Below, in pieces: positions 31,885 to 41,749 of a stretch of 64,000 nt of DNA (the stretch's first letter is position 1; each line of letters begins with the position of its first letter). The stretch spans positions 25,304,001 through 25,368,000 of the forward strand of contig CP136893.1 in NCBI GenBank assembly GCA_034359265.1, given 5' to 3'. This DNA comes from Canna indica (Eukaryota > Streptophyta > Magnoliopsida > Zingiberales > Cannaceae). The notes beneath the pieces are model-generated. The model worked only from the letters and a program-made list of their open reading frames with translations. It had not been told where the DNA came from and did no database searches. The translations under genes and the position numbers were made by a program.

Positions 31885-33323
31885 TGTTGGCTTTAGGTTT
31901 TCAACCTTGGTCTTAATCTCGGTTTTGATGATAACAAATATGGAACTAATATTTCGTTGAGAAATCTTTTAGGTTCCATATCGAGTAGCGTTCGATGTCC
32001 TCGATCGGATAAATCGGAGAAATTGATAAATCGGAAGGACATTGATCGTCACGCTCGGGTTAGTCGTGGAATATCTCAAAGTTCGACATATGCACCAAAG
32101 ACGTATTGGACGATCTCAAAGATCACATGGAAAGCTCTCCAAAATGACGCTCGTTGAAAGCCGAAACCTGGAAATGAAGCGCGCAAGAAAAATGGCTGAA
32201 AAATCAATATCAGCCTATGTTCAGTCGACTGGTCGATCGATCGAATCGGGTTAAAAATAGGCAGTGGGCTACTTCAGTCGACCGGGCGGTCGACCGACCA
32301 AAGCCAGAAATGGGCAGTAGCCTCGTCGGTCGATTGATAAGTTGACCGAATTGCGGATAGCTGAAGCCGCAACTTGCGTTGGTCAACCAGGCGGTCGACC
32401 GAATTGTGGGAACACAAGATTTGCGTCTGGCGGTCGACCGCACAGAGACATTGGGGTAGCGGTCGCTTGAGCAGTCGATCAGCCAATCGACCGAGCGGCT
32501 GCAACGAATAGTTTTCTATCCGTTGAGCTGTCGTTTCTTTGAGAGGGTATAAATATAACTTATTTAACCTCCCTCCTCTCATTATTACTGATTTAGTTGA
32601 GCATTCAAAGAAGATTTTTAAGCCTTCCAAAAGATTAATTGCTTGCGCTCGGTTCTTCCGCTGACAACTTCTTCAAGCACACACTCTGCCTCAACTCGGG
32701 AATTGATTCGAGCTCTACGACTCGGCGAGTTGGAGGTTCCAAGGCTTGGAAAAGAGCATTTATTCTTGGTTTTATTCTAAGCTCTTTTCATTGTAATTTT
32801 AACTGTTATTTGAACGTGTTCTTTACTTGAATTTGAGTTTGAGTAAGACCTAGGTTGTTAGGTCTTGTTGTGTGAGTGGTATCCTCGGTGTAGAAGGAGT
32901 AAAACCACTTGTGTAAACGTAGTTTACTATAATTAGTCGAGTTGTCCCTTAGGGTTAAGGTGGAAGAGTGTTCTTGATAAGAAAGCAGAGACTTCCGAGT
33001 GTGGAAGTGCCTTAGGTCGAGAGTATGACTCTTCGAGTCAAAGTCCTCATTGTAAGGGAAACAAGAATTAATCTAGTAAACCTAGTTTGAAAATCCTAAA
33101 TGGGGTGCTTAGGTAGTGGAGTAGGCATTGGGACCGAACCACTATAAATTTATGTGTTTGCATTGATACTCTATTTGTGCTTGATTGTTTATCTTGTTTT
33201 CGCATCTAATCGTAAAATTGCAATTTGCCTAAGTGATCTAAGTAAACAATTAAAATTGAATTTAGGCTAATTAACTTAGTAAACACACTATTCACCCCCC
33301 CTAGTGTTGCCATTTCGACTACA
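31885..33323 (+). repeat. 5' LTR of the deleted copia element (GGTCGACC family, copy 3)
   Basis: 1439 bp, TGTTGGCTTTAGG to TTTCGACTACA. The U3 region carries a series of GGTCGACC/GGTCGATC palindromes (32222-32500), with neighbouring TCGA cores 12 bp apart. These are followed by ATAGTTTTCTATCCGTTGA and TATAAATATAAC (32551). The 3' part holds the conserved GTGGAAGTGCCTTAGG and CCTAAATGGGGTGCTTAGG text. Confidence 0.88.
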
Positions 33324-33337
33324 ATTGATATCAGAGC
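33324..33337 (+). other. Primer-binding site
   Basis: ATTGATATCAGAGC directly after the 5' LTR. It is a one-base variant of the initiator-methionine tRNA complement TGGTATCAGAGC. Confidence 0.8.
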
Positions 33338-33391
33338 GGGTTCGTAGATTGAGATTTTATCATCTCCTCTACAACATCTCTCGATCGTAAA

Positions 33392-34066
33392 ATGACACCA
33401 GAGTGTGTAGCGTCTTCACCTCCTAGGTTCGACGACTCGAACTTTGGTCTTTGGAAATATAGGATGTACACTTATTTAAAGACTAAAGGTTTCAGTGTCT
33501 TTAACATGTTTCATTGGAAATTCATTGAACCTAAGGTTGATATGCATGCTTGGAGTGAATCAGACAAGAAAATATTTAAGTATAATGGAGATGCCATGAA
33601 TTGTATACTTTGCACATTACCAAATGACATTGTAGATAAAGTTATTCATTGCTCTTCGGCTTATGATTTATGGGCTAGTTTGAATGTTTTATATGATTAT
33701 GCTAAAACTGAAGAAATTGGTACATTTAATGAAGGTAGTGATGACAATGGTCATTCACCTATCCCTAATCTTAGTTTTGATGCTCATAGCTCTTCTAGTC
33801 AAAGAAGTAGCTCCAAGAGTCGAAAAAGAAAAGTATTTTGTCATGCTTGCAAAGAAAAAGGGCATGTGAAGAAAAATTTCCCAAGCATGAAGAACAAAGC
33901 AAGGAGGAGGTCAAGTGCTTCCACCTCCACCTCTCATTCATTTGAAGCACCCTCTAGCAATGACTATGAAGCTACTTCAAAAGTTCGCCTCATGAGTACC
34001 AAAGATGAGGTACACTCTTTCCTCATTGTAAGGGAAACAAGAATCTATCTAGTAAACCTAGTTTGA
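33392..34066 (+). pseudogene. Copia gag, fused by deletion to LTR sequence
   Basis: An open frame of 224 codons starts MTPECVASSPPRFDDSNFGL and has the NFGLWKYRMYTYLKTKG core typical of copia Gag (UBN2-like). An apparent internal deletion removes much of the capsid. A zinc knuckle follows (CHACKEKGHVKKNFP), whose last Cys is replaced by Phe. From about 34019 the frame runs into LTR sequence (SFLIVRETRIYLVNLV), so the C-terminus is artificial. No protease, integrase or reverse transcriptase follows. Confidence 0.8.
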
Positions 34067-34347
34067 AAATCCTAAGAGGGGTGCTTAGGTAGTGGAGTAG
34101 GCATTGGGGCCAACCACTATCACTACAAGAAATGTAGTGATTTTTGACAGTCATTGGAGTCGAAAAGTGGTCGAAAGTTTGTTGTAAATATTGATTTTCC
34201 GATCAAATTTTGACTAGTTTCGTGGCTATAATTTACGTCGGTAAAACCTTGGTCGAAATGGATATCGACAATTTATCGACAAAAAATATTGTCGATAATT
34301 ATCGACCAATGTTTTAATCGAAAAGTTATCGATAGTTCCTCGGTAAT

Positions 34348-35788
34348 TGTTGGATGGACCTTGACACTAGTAGGGGGGTTTGAATAGTGTCAATCCCCTT
34401 TTTAAATTTTCTTTTAACTTAATTTTGTCTCAACTTAATGCAAATGATCTTTGATGCTTAATATGATCACAATTCAATAACAATAATAAAAGCAAGTAAA
34501 GAGCATTGCAAACAACAATATTTATAGTGGTTCGGCCAACCGCCTACTCCACTACCTTGGCTCCTTACGAAGGATTTCTAAACACTACTTTACAGAATGT
34601 ATGTTTCCCTTTGAATACACTTGAGGACACCCTTCTCCCTCACTTGGAGAACACCTCAATTCTATTCACCTAGGCAAAACACACTTCTACAAAGTTGACC
34701 CTAAGTGTTTCCTAGCACACCTAGCAAGCTATTCGAACTAGAAAACAAGTTACAATAAACTTAAAATACAGGGAAAGAGCTGAAGAAACAAGAATTGAAC
34801 CAAGCTTCTTTCCACCGCCTTCTTGTCTTCAACTTGCAAAGAATGTTAGACTCAAAGCAGCACAGCATAGTTGAAGCAGAGAGAAGCAGCGCCCGCCTGG
34901 AGTTGATGTCAAGACGGGGAGCAAAGAGCGCGCGAGAGATTGATCGAGTGAAGGCTTTAAAGATCACTTTTTAATTCTCAACAAGATTTGCAAAAAGTAT
35001 TTAATGAAGTTTGGTGAGGGGTATTTATAACCCCTCAGTCGAACAACCGTTCAACGGATAAAAAATCGATCGTTGAAGCTGTTCGATCGCAAGGCCGGTC
35101 GATCAGTCGGTCGACCGATGGATCAACCACTAGGTCCGATCTCTTGCAGCTGAGAGAGGTTGGTCGACCGGCGAGTCGACCGCCAACATTTCTTCTGACA
35201 TTCGGTCGACCCGTCGGTCGACCGAATGGCTGCAGCAAGATGCGATTGAGGCTATTTTTAGGTCGGTCGGTCGATTGGTCGACCGCTATCTTTTTGCCAG
35301 TTTTTCGCCTTTGTCGGTCGACCAGTCGGTCGACCGACGCAGCCCTGCATTGATGCCTTCGCCAATTTTTTGCGATCTCTGGTCGACCAGTCGGTCGACT
35401 GAATAGGCTGCATCGCCCTTCTATGCCTTGATCGGTCGACCGACCGGTCGATCGATCCCAGGCCGAGGATGATTAATTCCTTGTATTTTTACATGCCAAT
35501 TCTAAGGGTTTGGTTACCAAGTTTCATCTTGGATAACCTTACAATTTTGGCTTGGGATAAGCTATCCTAGGGACATATTACATTCAATCTACTTGATTCG
35601 ATCCCGAGCCATTCTTCAACGATTTCTTCTTCCGTTTCTTTGACGATCTTTGTCGTCGTCTCATTTGAACGGATTTGGCATGCGTATTACAACCTCAACC
35701 TGAACTCAAAACTTCATACTTGGATTAAATACATGTCTGTTATCATCAAAATAAAGATCGAGGTTTAAGAGAGACCCTTAAGCCAACA
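34348..35788 (-). mobile_element. Solo copia LTR (GGTCGACC family, copy 4) inside the CACTA
   Basis: 1441 bp in inverse orientation, TGTTGGATGGACC to AAGCCAACA. It has the strongest palindrome cluster in the window (35095-35460): repeated GGTCGACCG and GGTCGATCG units, often in pairs with 12-bp spacing. In coding sense the TATA element is at about 35022-35030. The flanks are GTAAT and ATAAC, so I see no clean target duplication. Confidence 0.82.
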
Positions 35789-36268
35789 ATAACTACCGAC
35801 AAAAGTTTTATCGGTAGCTCATCGGTAATTTCCGACTATAAATACTATCGAAAAAGTGGTCGATAATTACCGACTACTTTCCTACCATATTCCATTCGGA
35901 AAGTGGTCGGTAATTTCTGACGACCTGTCATTGAAATATTGTCAAAAACTTAATATTGAAAAGGGGTGATCCAAGTGCACAAAGCAATTCCAATTTTTTT
36001 TCCTATTAATTATATGTGGAAAATTGGATATATAATTCATGAATTATAAGATTTTAAATTGCAGACTACTCCATGCACCTATGAATTACAATTCTCCAGC
36101 TATAAATTAATTAATTGTCTTCAAAATAAAAGACTTCATTTTTTCTTGTTGTGAACACTAAAACAAGCGATCGAGTATTAAAGCTCTTCAATATACACAG
36201 CTACAAAAAAAGACTACATTGTCTTGAGATAGAGAGAGAGAGATCTCAGAAAGAGAAGCAAGTGTGTC

Positions 36269-36592
36269 TCAGCACGAGTATAAAGAAAAGGAGTGGCCGC
36301 CGCCGGCACCGCCATGGCTGAGCCACGACGATGACGACGACGACCACAAAGAAGACTCTCTGTCGATGCGCCGACAGAGGTGGAGGAAGTCCTCGATGGA
36401 GCACGGTAGCTTGAGCGGCCCCTACAAGCGATAACCGTAGGCCTCCAGCGCGGCCTCGAGGAGCCGCTTGAAGAGGGGGTGGTAGAGGTAGGAAATAGGG
36501 ATGACGAACTTCCGGAAGCTGCCCTCTTCCCCTTCGAGGCCGACGCGGACGGTGAGGGAGCCCTTCTTCACCTTCATCCACTTCTCCTGCAT
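36269..36592 (-). pseudogene. Captured SAUR (small auxin-up RNA) gene
   Basis: From the ATG at 36592 the minus strand reads MQEKWMKVKKGSLTVRVG, then EEGSFRKFVIPISYLYHPLF, KRLLEAALEAYGY, one in-frame TAG, then GPLKLPCSIEDFLHLCRRID and a Ser-rich tail ending at 36269. This is the SAUR domain (VYVG, RFVIPxxYLxHPLFxxLLxxAxEEFGF, GxLxLPCxxxxF) across 107 codons, close to the full family length. The single stop and its position inside a transposon make it a captured copy. If that stop were read differently it could be a short regulatory protein, but I consider it dead. Confidence 0.82.
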
Positions 36593-36594
36593 AT

Positions 36595-36803
36595 CATTCT
36601 CTGATCTAGATGCGCAAGAGTCACCCGTACAAGAGCGGAGTCGGCGTCTGAGCCACCTGCCTCTGGCAGCGCCTCCTCGGTCTCACTAAAATCGTCTCCG
36701 ACTCCATGGGAATCGCCGAGCCATGACCGTTCTGGCTACCGCGGAGTCCGAAGCCGTACCCGATGAGGGGCGTAACCATAGAGCAGAGATCGGCGGCGTT
36801 CAT
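36595..36803 (-). other. GC-rich open frame upstream of the captured SAUR, unrecognised
   Basis: The minus strand has an open frame starting MNAADLCSMVTPLIGYGFGL that reaches TPTPLLYG. Its codon composition resembles the SAUR fragment, and it may be captured host sequence from the same or another gene. I do not recognise a domain. Confidence 0.35.
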
Positions 36804-38438
36804 AGGTTGACAGTGAGAGGAGGAAAGTAAAATTGTGAGATTAGGGATTTTGGAGGGTTACGGGGGGAAATAAATATAGGGCGGAAGAAATTAAGAAGGG
36901 GAGTCAACTAAAAAAAAATAGGGCGCAGACTATTTTGGCGAGTGGGCTGGATAATAAAGAGGAATCCGCACGGGAAAAATTTTTATTGACTAAAATTTGG
37001 ACAAAAATTTGTCGATAACTTTTTAATCTTTATTTATAATTTTTTGACTCATTTTTGGTCGAAAATTTCTGTCGGTAATTATTTTCGATGCCGAAAGTCG
37101 TCAGAACTTTAACGAAACTTTTCGACGATTGGTTATCATCGGAAGTTGTGGTCGATAAGTTCAGCATTAATTAAGTATAAAAATATGTCATTAATATTTC
37201 CGACAAACTTGCGACTACAAAATCTGTCGAAAATTATTTTCGACCAAATTTCTGACGAAAATTCATCGATAATAATATGATAATTTTTTGACTCATTTTG
37301 GTCGAAAAGTTTTGTCAGTAACTCTTTCCGACGCTATGGGTCGTCGAAAATATAACGAAAATTTTCGACGACATCTTCTCGTCGGAAGTTGTGGTCGATA
37401 AATCCAAATTTTCTTGTAGTGTATAAGTTTGTGTGTTTGCATTGATACTCTATTTGTGCTTGATTGTTTATCTTGCTTCCGCATCCAATCGTAAAATTGC
37501 AATTTGCCTAAGTGATCTAAGTAAATAATTAAAATTGAATTTAGGTTAATTAATTTAGTAAACATACTATTCACCCCCCTCTAGTGTTGCCATTTGGACT
37601 ACAATATTGTATAATATGCAGGCTTGATATTCCGTGAGTTTTGTAGCCATATAACTTTAAACTAGTGGTTTGGTAGAAATGTCAAAAGTGAATCTGTTAA
37701 CATTTGAGCAGTGCAGAAATTTGACTAAGTGTTGGGTGTTGCCTTGGGTATACTTGAGGAATGAATTATTTTGATATTTATGTTTTGCCATTATGGTATA
37801 TACTTGATATTTACTGCTATTATGAGAACGATAGTTGATATTGATGTGGTTTATAAATATATAATATTGTATTGTTTCATCTTCTTGGGATGTGACTAAT
37901 GAATTGAGACTCTGACCGTTGACGGGGAAAAAGTCCTGAAGAGATGGATTCAAAACCCAGTTGGAGACGATCGAATTGGACTGGCATTGGTTGGAGGGTT
38001 TTTCCCAACCAGACCATGGTTACCTGGGGCTAAAGGGTCTTCCTAGCACAGGGAGCCTTGGGCGGTAAGCTCGCTAGGTGCGTCCTAGTGACCGACTTAT
38101 TTGTGTGCTATTGCATTCCTTTTATTTATATCTAGACTAGCGTAGGCCATTGTGGATGTGGGTATGAGTGCACGAGTTATATGGTTGGACTTCTTTCATA
38201 TCTATTATAGTGATAAATTGATTATCTGGTTGGTTATATTTATGGTGATATGGTATTGATAATTTATTCATCTGGCTGATTATGTTAATATGGATTATGA
38301 TATGATTGATTATTGGTGTTGGTTTAGAGAGGGCTCGGGATTGAGCCACTCACTCAGTTTTATATGAACTCATCACTCTCCTCTTTGTCTTTCTTGCAGA
38401 TCCATATTAATAGAGGTACTGATGTACCTATTGAAGGC

Positions 38439-39249
38439 GAAATGACGACACTAAAGGGGGGGTGAATAGTGTGTTTACTAAACGATTCGCCTAAGTTCCA
38501 ATTTAATCGATTTCTTAGATTAGATAGGCAATTTGCAATTCGATGCGGAAGCAATACAAATGATTAAACAATTAAAACAAAAATAAAGAGCAATGCAAAC
38601 ACAGATATTTATAGTGGTTCGGCCCCAATGCCTACTCCACTACCTAAGCACCCCGCTTAGGATTTCCAAACTAATTTTACTAGATTAATCGAGTTTCCCT
38701 TACACACGAGGGCTTTTCCCCGGAAAGACTCGTTCTCCAATCGAAGACACTTCCACACCCGGAAGTATCCTGCCTTCCTACCGAGAGCTCTTTCCCACCT
38801 CAACCTAAGGGACAACTAAACTAATCCTAGTGAACACTACATTTAATTACATATGTGGCTTTACTCCTTTTTCACCATGGATACCACTTCATCCGACAAG
38901 ACCAAACACCTGGTCTCCACACACAAATCCAATAGTTTAAATAATAGTAAAATTATAATTGAAAGAGCTTAAGATAAAATGAATGTTTGCAAGTTCCTTT
39001 CATAGCCTTCAATGGGCCTCCAACTCGTCAAGACGAACTGCTTGATTTAATTCTCGAGTTGAGGAAAAAACTTGCGCTTGAAGTGGAACTCGCTGGAGAA
39101 GCAGAGCACGCGCGATTGATCATTTGGAAGGCTTTAAATCCCTCTTTAAATGCTTAATAAATTCTGTAACATGAAGGGAAGAAGTTTAAATGAATCATAC
39201 CTGGGTGTATTTATACCCAGGTGAAGAAACGGCGTTCAACGGATAGAAA
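38439..39249 (-). mobile_element. Copia LTR of the GGTCGACC family, truncated (copy 5)
   Basis: Inverse LTR starting GAAATGACGACACTAAAGG. It has CCCCGCTTAGGATTTCC (38652), CACTTCCACACCCGGAAG and TATTTATACCC (39208). It breaks off at AACGGATAGAAAAG (39249), just where the palindrome cluster should begin. It could be the 3' LTR of the minus-strand element at 39250-40800. Confidence 0.7.
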
Positions 39250-39344
39250 AGTATCCCTATCTATATGCATGTATCTTCTAAATTCTCTTTTAACATTTTG
39301 TATTTTCTATATGAATGTATTCAATTATACTACTTCTTTTATCA

Positions 39345-39395
39345 ATATATTTACTCCCCCTATCAATGAGCATATATCCATGTACTCCTCCTTTT
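39345..39395 (-). other. Polypurine-tract-like motifs (minus strand)
   Basis: On the minus strand GATAGGGGGAGTAAAT (about 39350-39366) and a GGAGGAGTA copy (about 39381-39394) sit between the truncated LTR and the ORF region. Several purine tracts near the 3' end also occur in the copia at 49050-49110. Confidence 0.5.
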
Positions 39396-39579
39396 GTCAT
39401 CCATCAAAAACAAATATAGCAAGCATAGCAAGATGAAAAATACATCACATAGTCAATCAAAGACAAAGTGTCAATACATCACAATACCAATACATCAAAG
39501 TGTCAATCAAAGACATGTCCATAGGATGAAAAATACCAATGCATCATATGTTCTGTCAATACACTAGTACACCAAAATA

Positions 39580-40783
39580 TCAATACTCATCCTTAGGTGG
39601 TGGAGGAGGTGGTAGATGCGACTGATAATACTGCCACATCTCATCCACTCTCCCATACATTTCATCAACTCGACGACAGTACTCATCTATTTGCTGACCA
39701 TACTGGTCAACATGTTTACCATACTCGTCGATGCGCCGGCCATGGTCACCGATCATGGTGCCAAACACGTCCATTTGTCGATCGATCGCTTGCATGTGGG
39801 CTGATGATGTGTTGTTCCATTCAATTTGATTAATCTGAAACTACGCAAAGTGATGCTCCATATCACTTTGACTCGCACGGGAAGGGCCGGATGATGATCA
39901 TCCACTACTTTTGTCCTCCTCCATCTCTGTCTCATGCTTCGCCTAGTCCATAGGATCTCCTCGCGTCCTTTTGCTGCGCTGATGTTCAAGAATCTTCATG
40001 CGGCTCAGGCAGGAAGAGTCTATGGCTCTCGGAATAGGTTCTATCTCAAATCTAGATCTATCAACCCAAGCTTCATATATGAAATAAGAGATTACTGAGG
40101 CATAAGGAAGAGCTTGTTTTTTTGAGGAGTGGACTTCAGCTATGTATCTAAGCATGAGGTCAGGGACATCTATAGGTATGCTAGACATGGCACAGAAGAG
40201 TACCCTAGAACTCATGGAGGGGACCTCATCGTAATGTCTTGCTCTAGGAAGAATGCTATATGCAATGATGAGGTGCACAATCCTAGCTATGGGTGAAAGT
40301 TTGATGCTTTGGGTAGGCATCACTCCCTCATAGTCCTCAGGGCATATGGCTGGTATAATTACATGAGGAGGGTACTCCTCATAAAAATGGTTGGAGGACA
40401 TCTTATAAATTCGTTTTCCCATTAGGGGAAACTCAAAGACATCTCGAATGAGGGCCGGATTTTGTGATGACTATGGGTTTTCCTAAAATTTCAGACCGTA
40501 GGACTAAGCCATCACCAAGCCTTGCCTTCTCTGTTACTAGATTAGAAAAAAAGGATTTTACTAAGATGGGACAAACTGATACTTGTTTTGCTAAAAATTC
40601 TACCCAACCCATGCTAGTAAGTTTCTCTCGGATATCAAATCTTTCTAAGTCATCTAAGTTTATTGGCCGAGTTTGTAGGATGGCTCTATCTACAAACTTG
40701 GAGGCTTGTTTCTTTCCTAATTGGGTCAAGAGATTATTAGGTAAGGATGGGAGTTTGATTTTAGGTGTCATTCTGCGGAACAA
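39580..40783 (-). pseudogene. Transposase_32-like (putative plant transposon protein) ORF, broken
   Basis: Three minus-strand pieces are in order. 40783-40433 contains KQASKFVDRAILQTRPINLD, MGWVEFLAKQVSVCPILVKS, FFSNLV, and EILGKPI, the pattern of the family called putative plant transposon protein (Transposase_32: F..R.I..GR.(V/I)(D/N)L..L, GW..F, P.LV.EFY.NL, GxxxxIP). 40422-39943 continues with a helical region (SIKLSPIARIVHLIIAYSIL). 39795-39580 has an 11-residue coiled-coil-like repeat (IDEYGKHVDQYGQQIDEYCR) and a proline-rich end. It lies just upstream of a 3' LTR-like fragment, as the extra 3' ORF of some copia elements does. Function is unknown. Confidence 0.55.
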
Positions 40784-40799
40784 TTTTGAAGATGATATA

Positions 40800-41745
40800 A
40801 GGGATTAGTCTTTAAATGAAAAATGCATGCTTTCTAATGCAAAAGAAAAAGAGCAAAAATGTTTAAAACTCGGTATAGGCTCATGCAACAAAGATTTCTC
40901 ATTAAATCTCAAGATAAATAACAAATAAAGACAAAATAAAATAAAATAGAAGGGTTAATCATGAAGATCCATATATAAAAAAAATATTTTGGCCAAAAAT
41001 AAAAATTTTCAAGAAGACCTAAACTTAAAATTGAGCCAAAAACTCTTGCAAGCAAACAAGAAGATTTTTGACTAACAATTTATGATCAACATAAAATTTC
41101 ATTAAAGAACAAATGATGAATCATTTTAAGAACACATGAAATCCTTGATTTTTGTTGGAAGAAAAAACTCTTTTTGAGGTAAACATGCTCAAGAGAAGTT
41201 ATCAAAAAAAATTGCATGAATGACATTTTGTGTGTGAATAATGATGAATTGAAAGAAGAAATCATGTTTCTGAAGACAACTTCATGAATGAAGGATGAAG
41301 AAAGCTTTTTACCTTGGAGAAGAAGCTTGGAGAGGAGGTAGAACCCTAAAATATGGTAAGAGAGGACTCAAGATGGGACACCCGGTCGAATGGGCAAGGA
41401 AGCCCTAGTTTCGGGCTTAAGTAAATAGATTGGACGGCTAAGATTCAATCTGGGTGAAAAATCAGGCGATCTGAGCATTTTTTTGCCCGCCAGTCGATCG
41501 GGCGGTCGAATGCCTATCGATCGCTCGATTTGCTTTATCTTTTATTCCTTAAGAAAAAAAAATTTCGAAAGGGTGTGATCATCCGAATTTTGTGAAACTT
41601 TTTCTACATAAATTAGACCCTATGAGGATTCCAAAGAATCAAGAATCACTCAAAAAGGATATCCCTAAAATTTTCTAAAAATCCTACAAGATCTCAGTGG
41701 CATTTTTGTAAATATGTGTTATTTAACCACCGATTTCTGATTTTG
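40800..41745. other. Unassigned, probable retrotransposon interior
   Basis: AT-rich DNA without a supported gene. One GGCGGTCGAATGCCTATCGA patch (41490-41530) resembles the LTR palindrome cluster, which suggests diverged LTR or leader sequence. Confidence 0.35.
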
Positions 41746-41749
41746 CTCA

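Larger units (their letters stand above)
34118..37424. mobile_element. CACTA element D with captured SAUR gene, target duplication TAT
   Basis: Termini CACTACAAGAAA (34121-34132) and TTTCTTGTAGTG (37410-37421) are flanked by TAT (34118-34120 and 37422-37424). Subterminal regions are packed with TATCGACC/GGTCGATAA-type repeats (34150-34345, 35790-35945, 36970-37400). There is no transposase, so it is non-autonomous. Without the nested solo LTR it is about 1.86 kb. Confidence 0.92.
34019..37603 (+). repeat. 3' LTR remnant of the deleted copia element, split by a CACTA
   Basis: LTR sequence at 34019-34120 (CCTCATTGTAAGGGAAACAA to CCAACCACTAT) continues at 37422-37603 (TATAAGTTTGTGTG to GGACTACA). 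Its first part, up to the TCCTCATTG position, is deleted. Confidence 0.85.
31880..37608 (+). mobile_element. Copia element, internally deleted, with target duplication ATATT
   Basis: Boundaries are TGTTGGCTTTAGG at 31885 and TTTGGACTACA at 37603, with ATATT at 31880-31884 and 37604-37608. It has a full 5' LTR (31885-33323), a primer-binding site, the start of gag, and then a direct join (about 34019) to the middle of the 3' LTR. All of pol is lost. A CACTA element has since entered the 3' LTR remnant. Confidence 0.9.
29852..38438 (+). mobile_element. Long Ty3/gypsy-type LTR (copy A) interrupted by a copia element
   Basis: It starts TGTGATACCCATG. It shares with copy B (56139 on) GAGCGGGCCGAG, TCGCCGG, GAGTATAGAC, the CTCAAGGTGAGT splice donor, GAAATTTTGTGG-type text, and the tail GACCGTTGACGG and CACTCACT(C/G)AGTT. 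LTR sequence occupies 29852-31884 and 37609-38438, about 2.86 kb. The gap is a nested copia with its target duplication. The LTR's own 3' end (GTGTGACA type) is missing. No protein gene is supported in it. Confidence 0.65.

Noticed and set aside
32210..32443. Open frames rich in RSTDR/RPVDR, also at 35035-35353, 43575-43793, 54832-55177, 59537-59828 and 63200-63424
   Set aside because: Pure translations of the GGTCGACC palindrome clusters in LTRs; present on both strands and non-coding.
34343..35793. Target duplication for the solo LTR in the CACTA
   Set aside because: Flanks GTAAT and ATAAC do not match, so I do not claim a duplication even though the LTR borders are clear.
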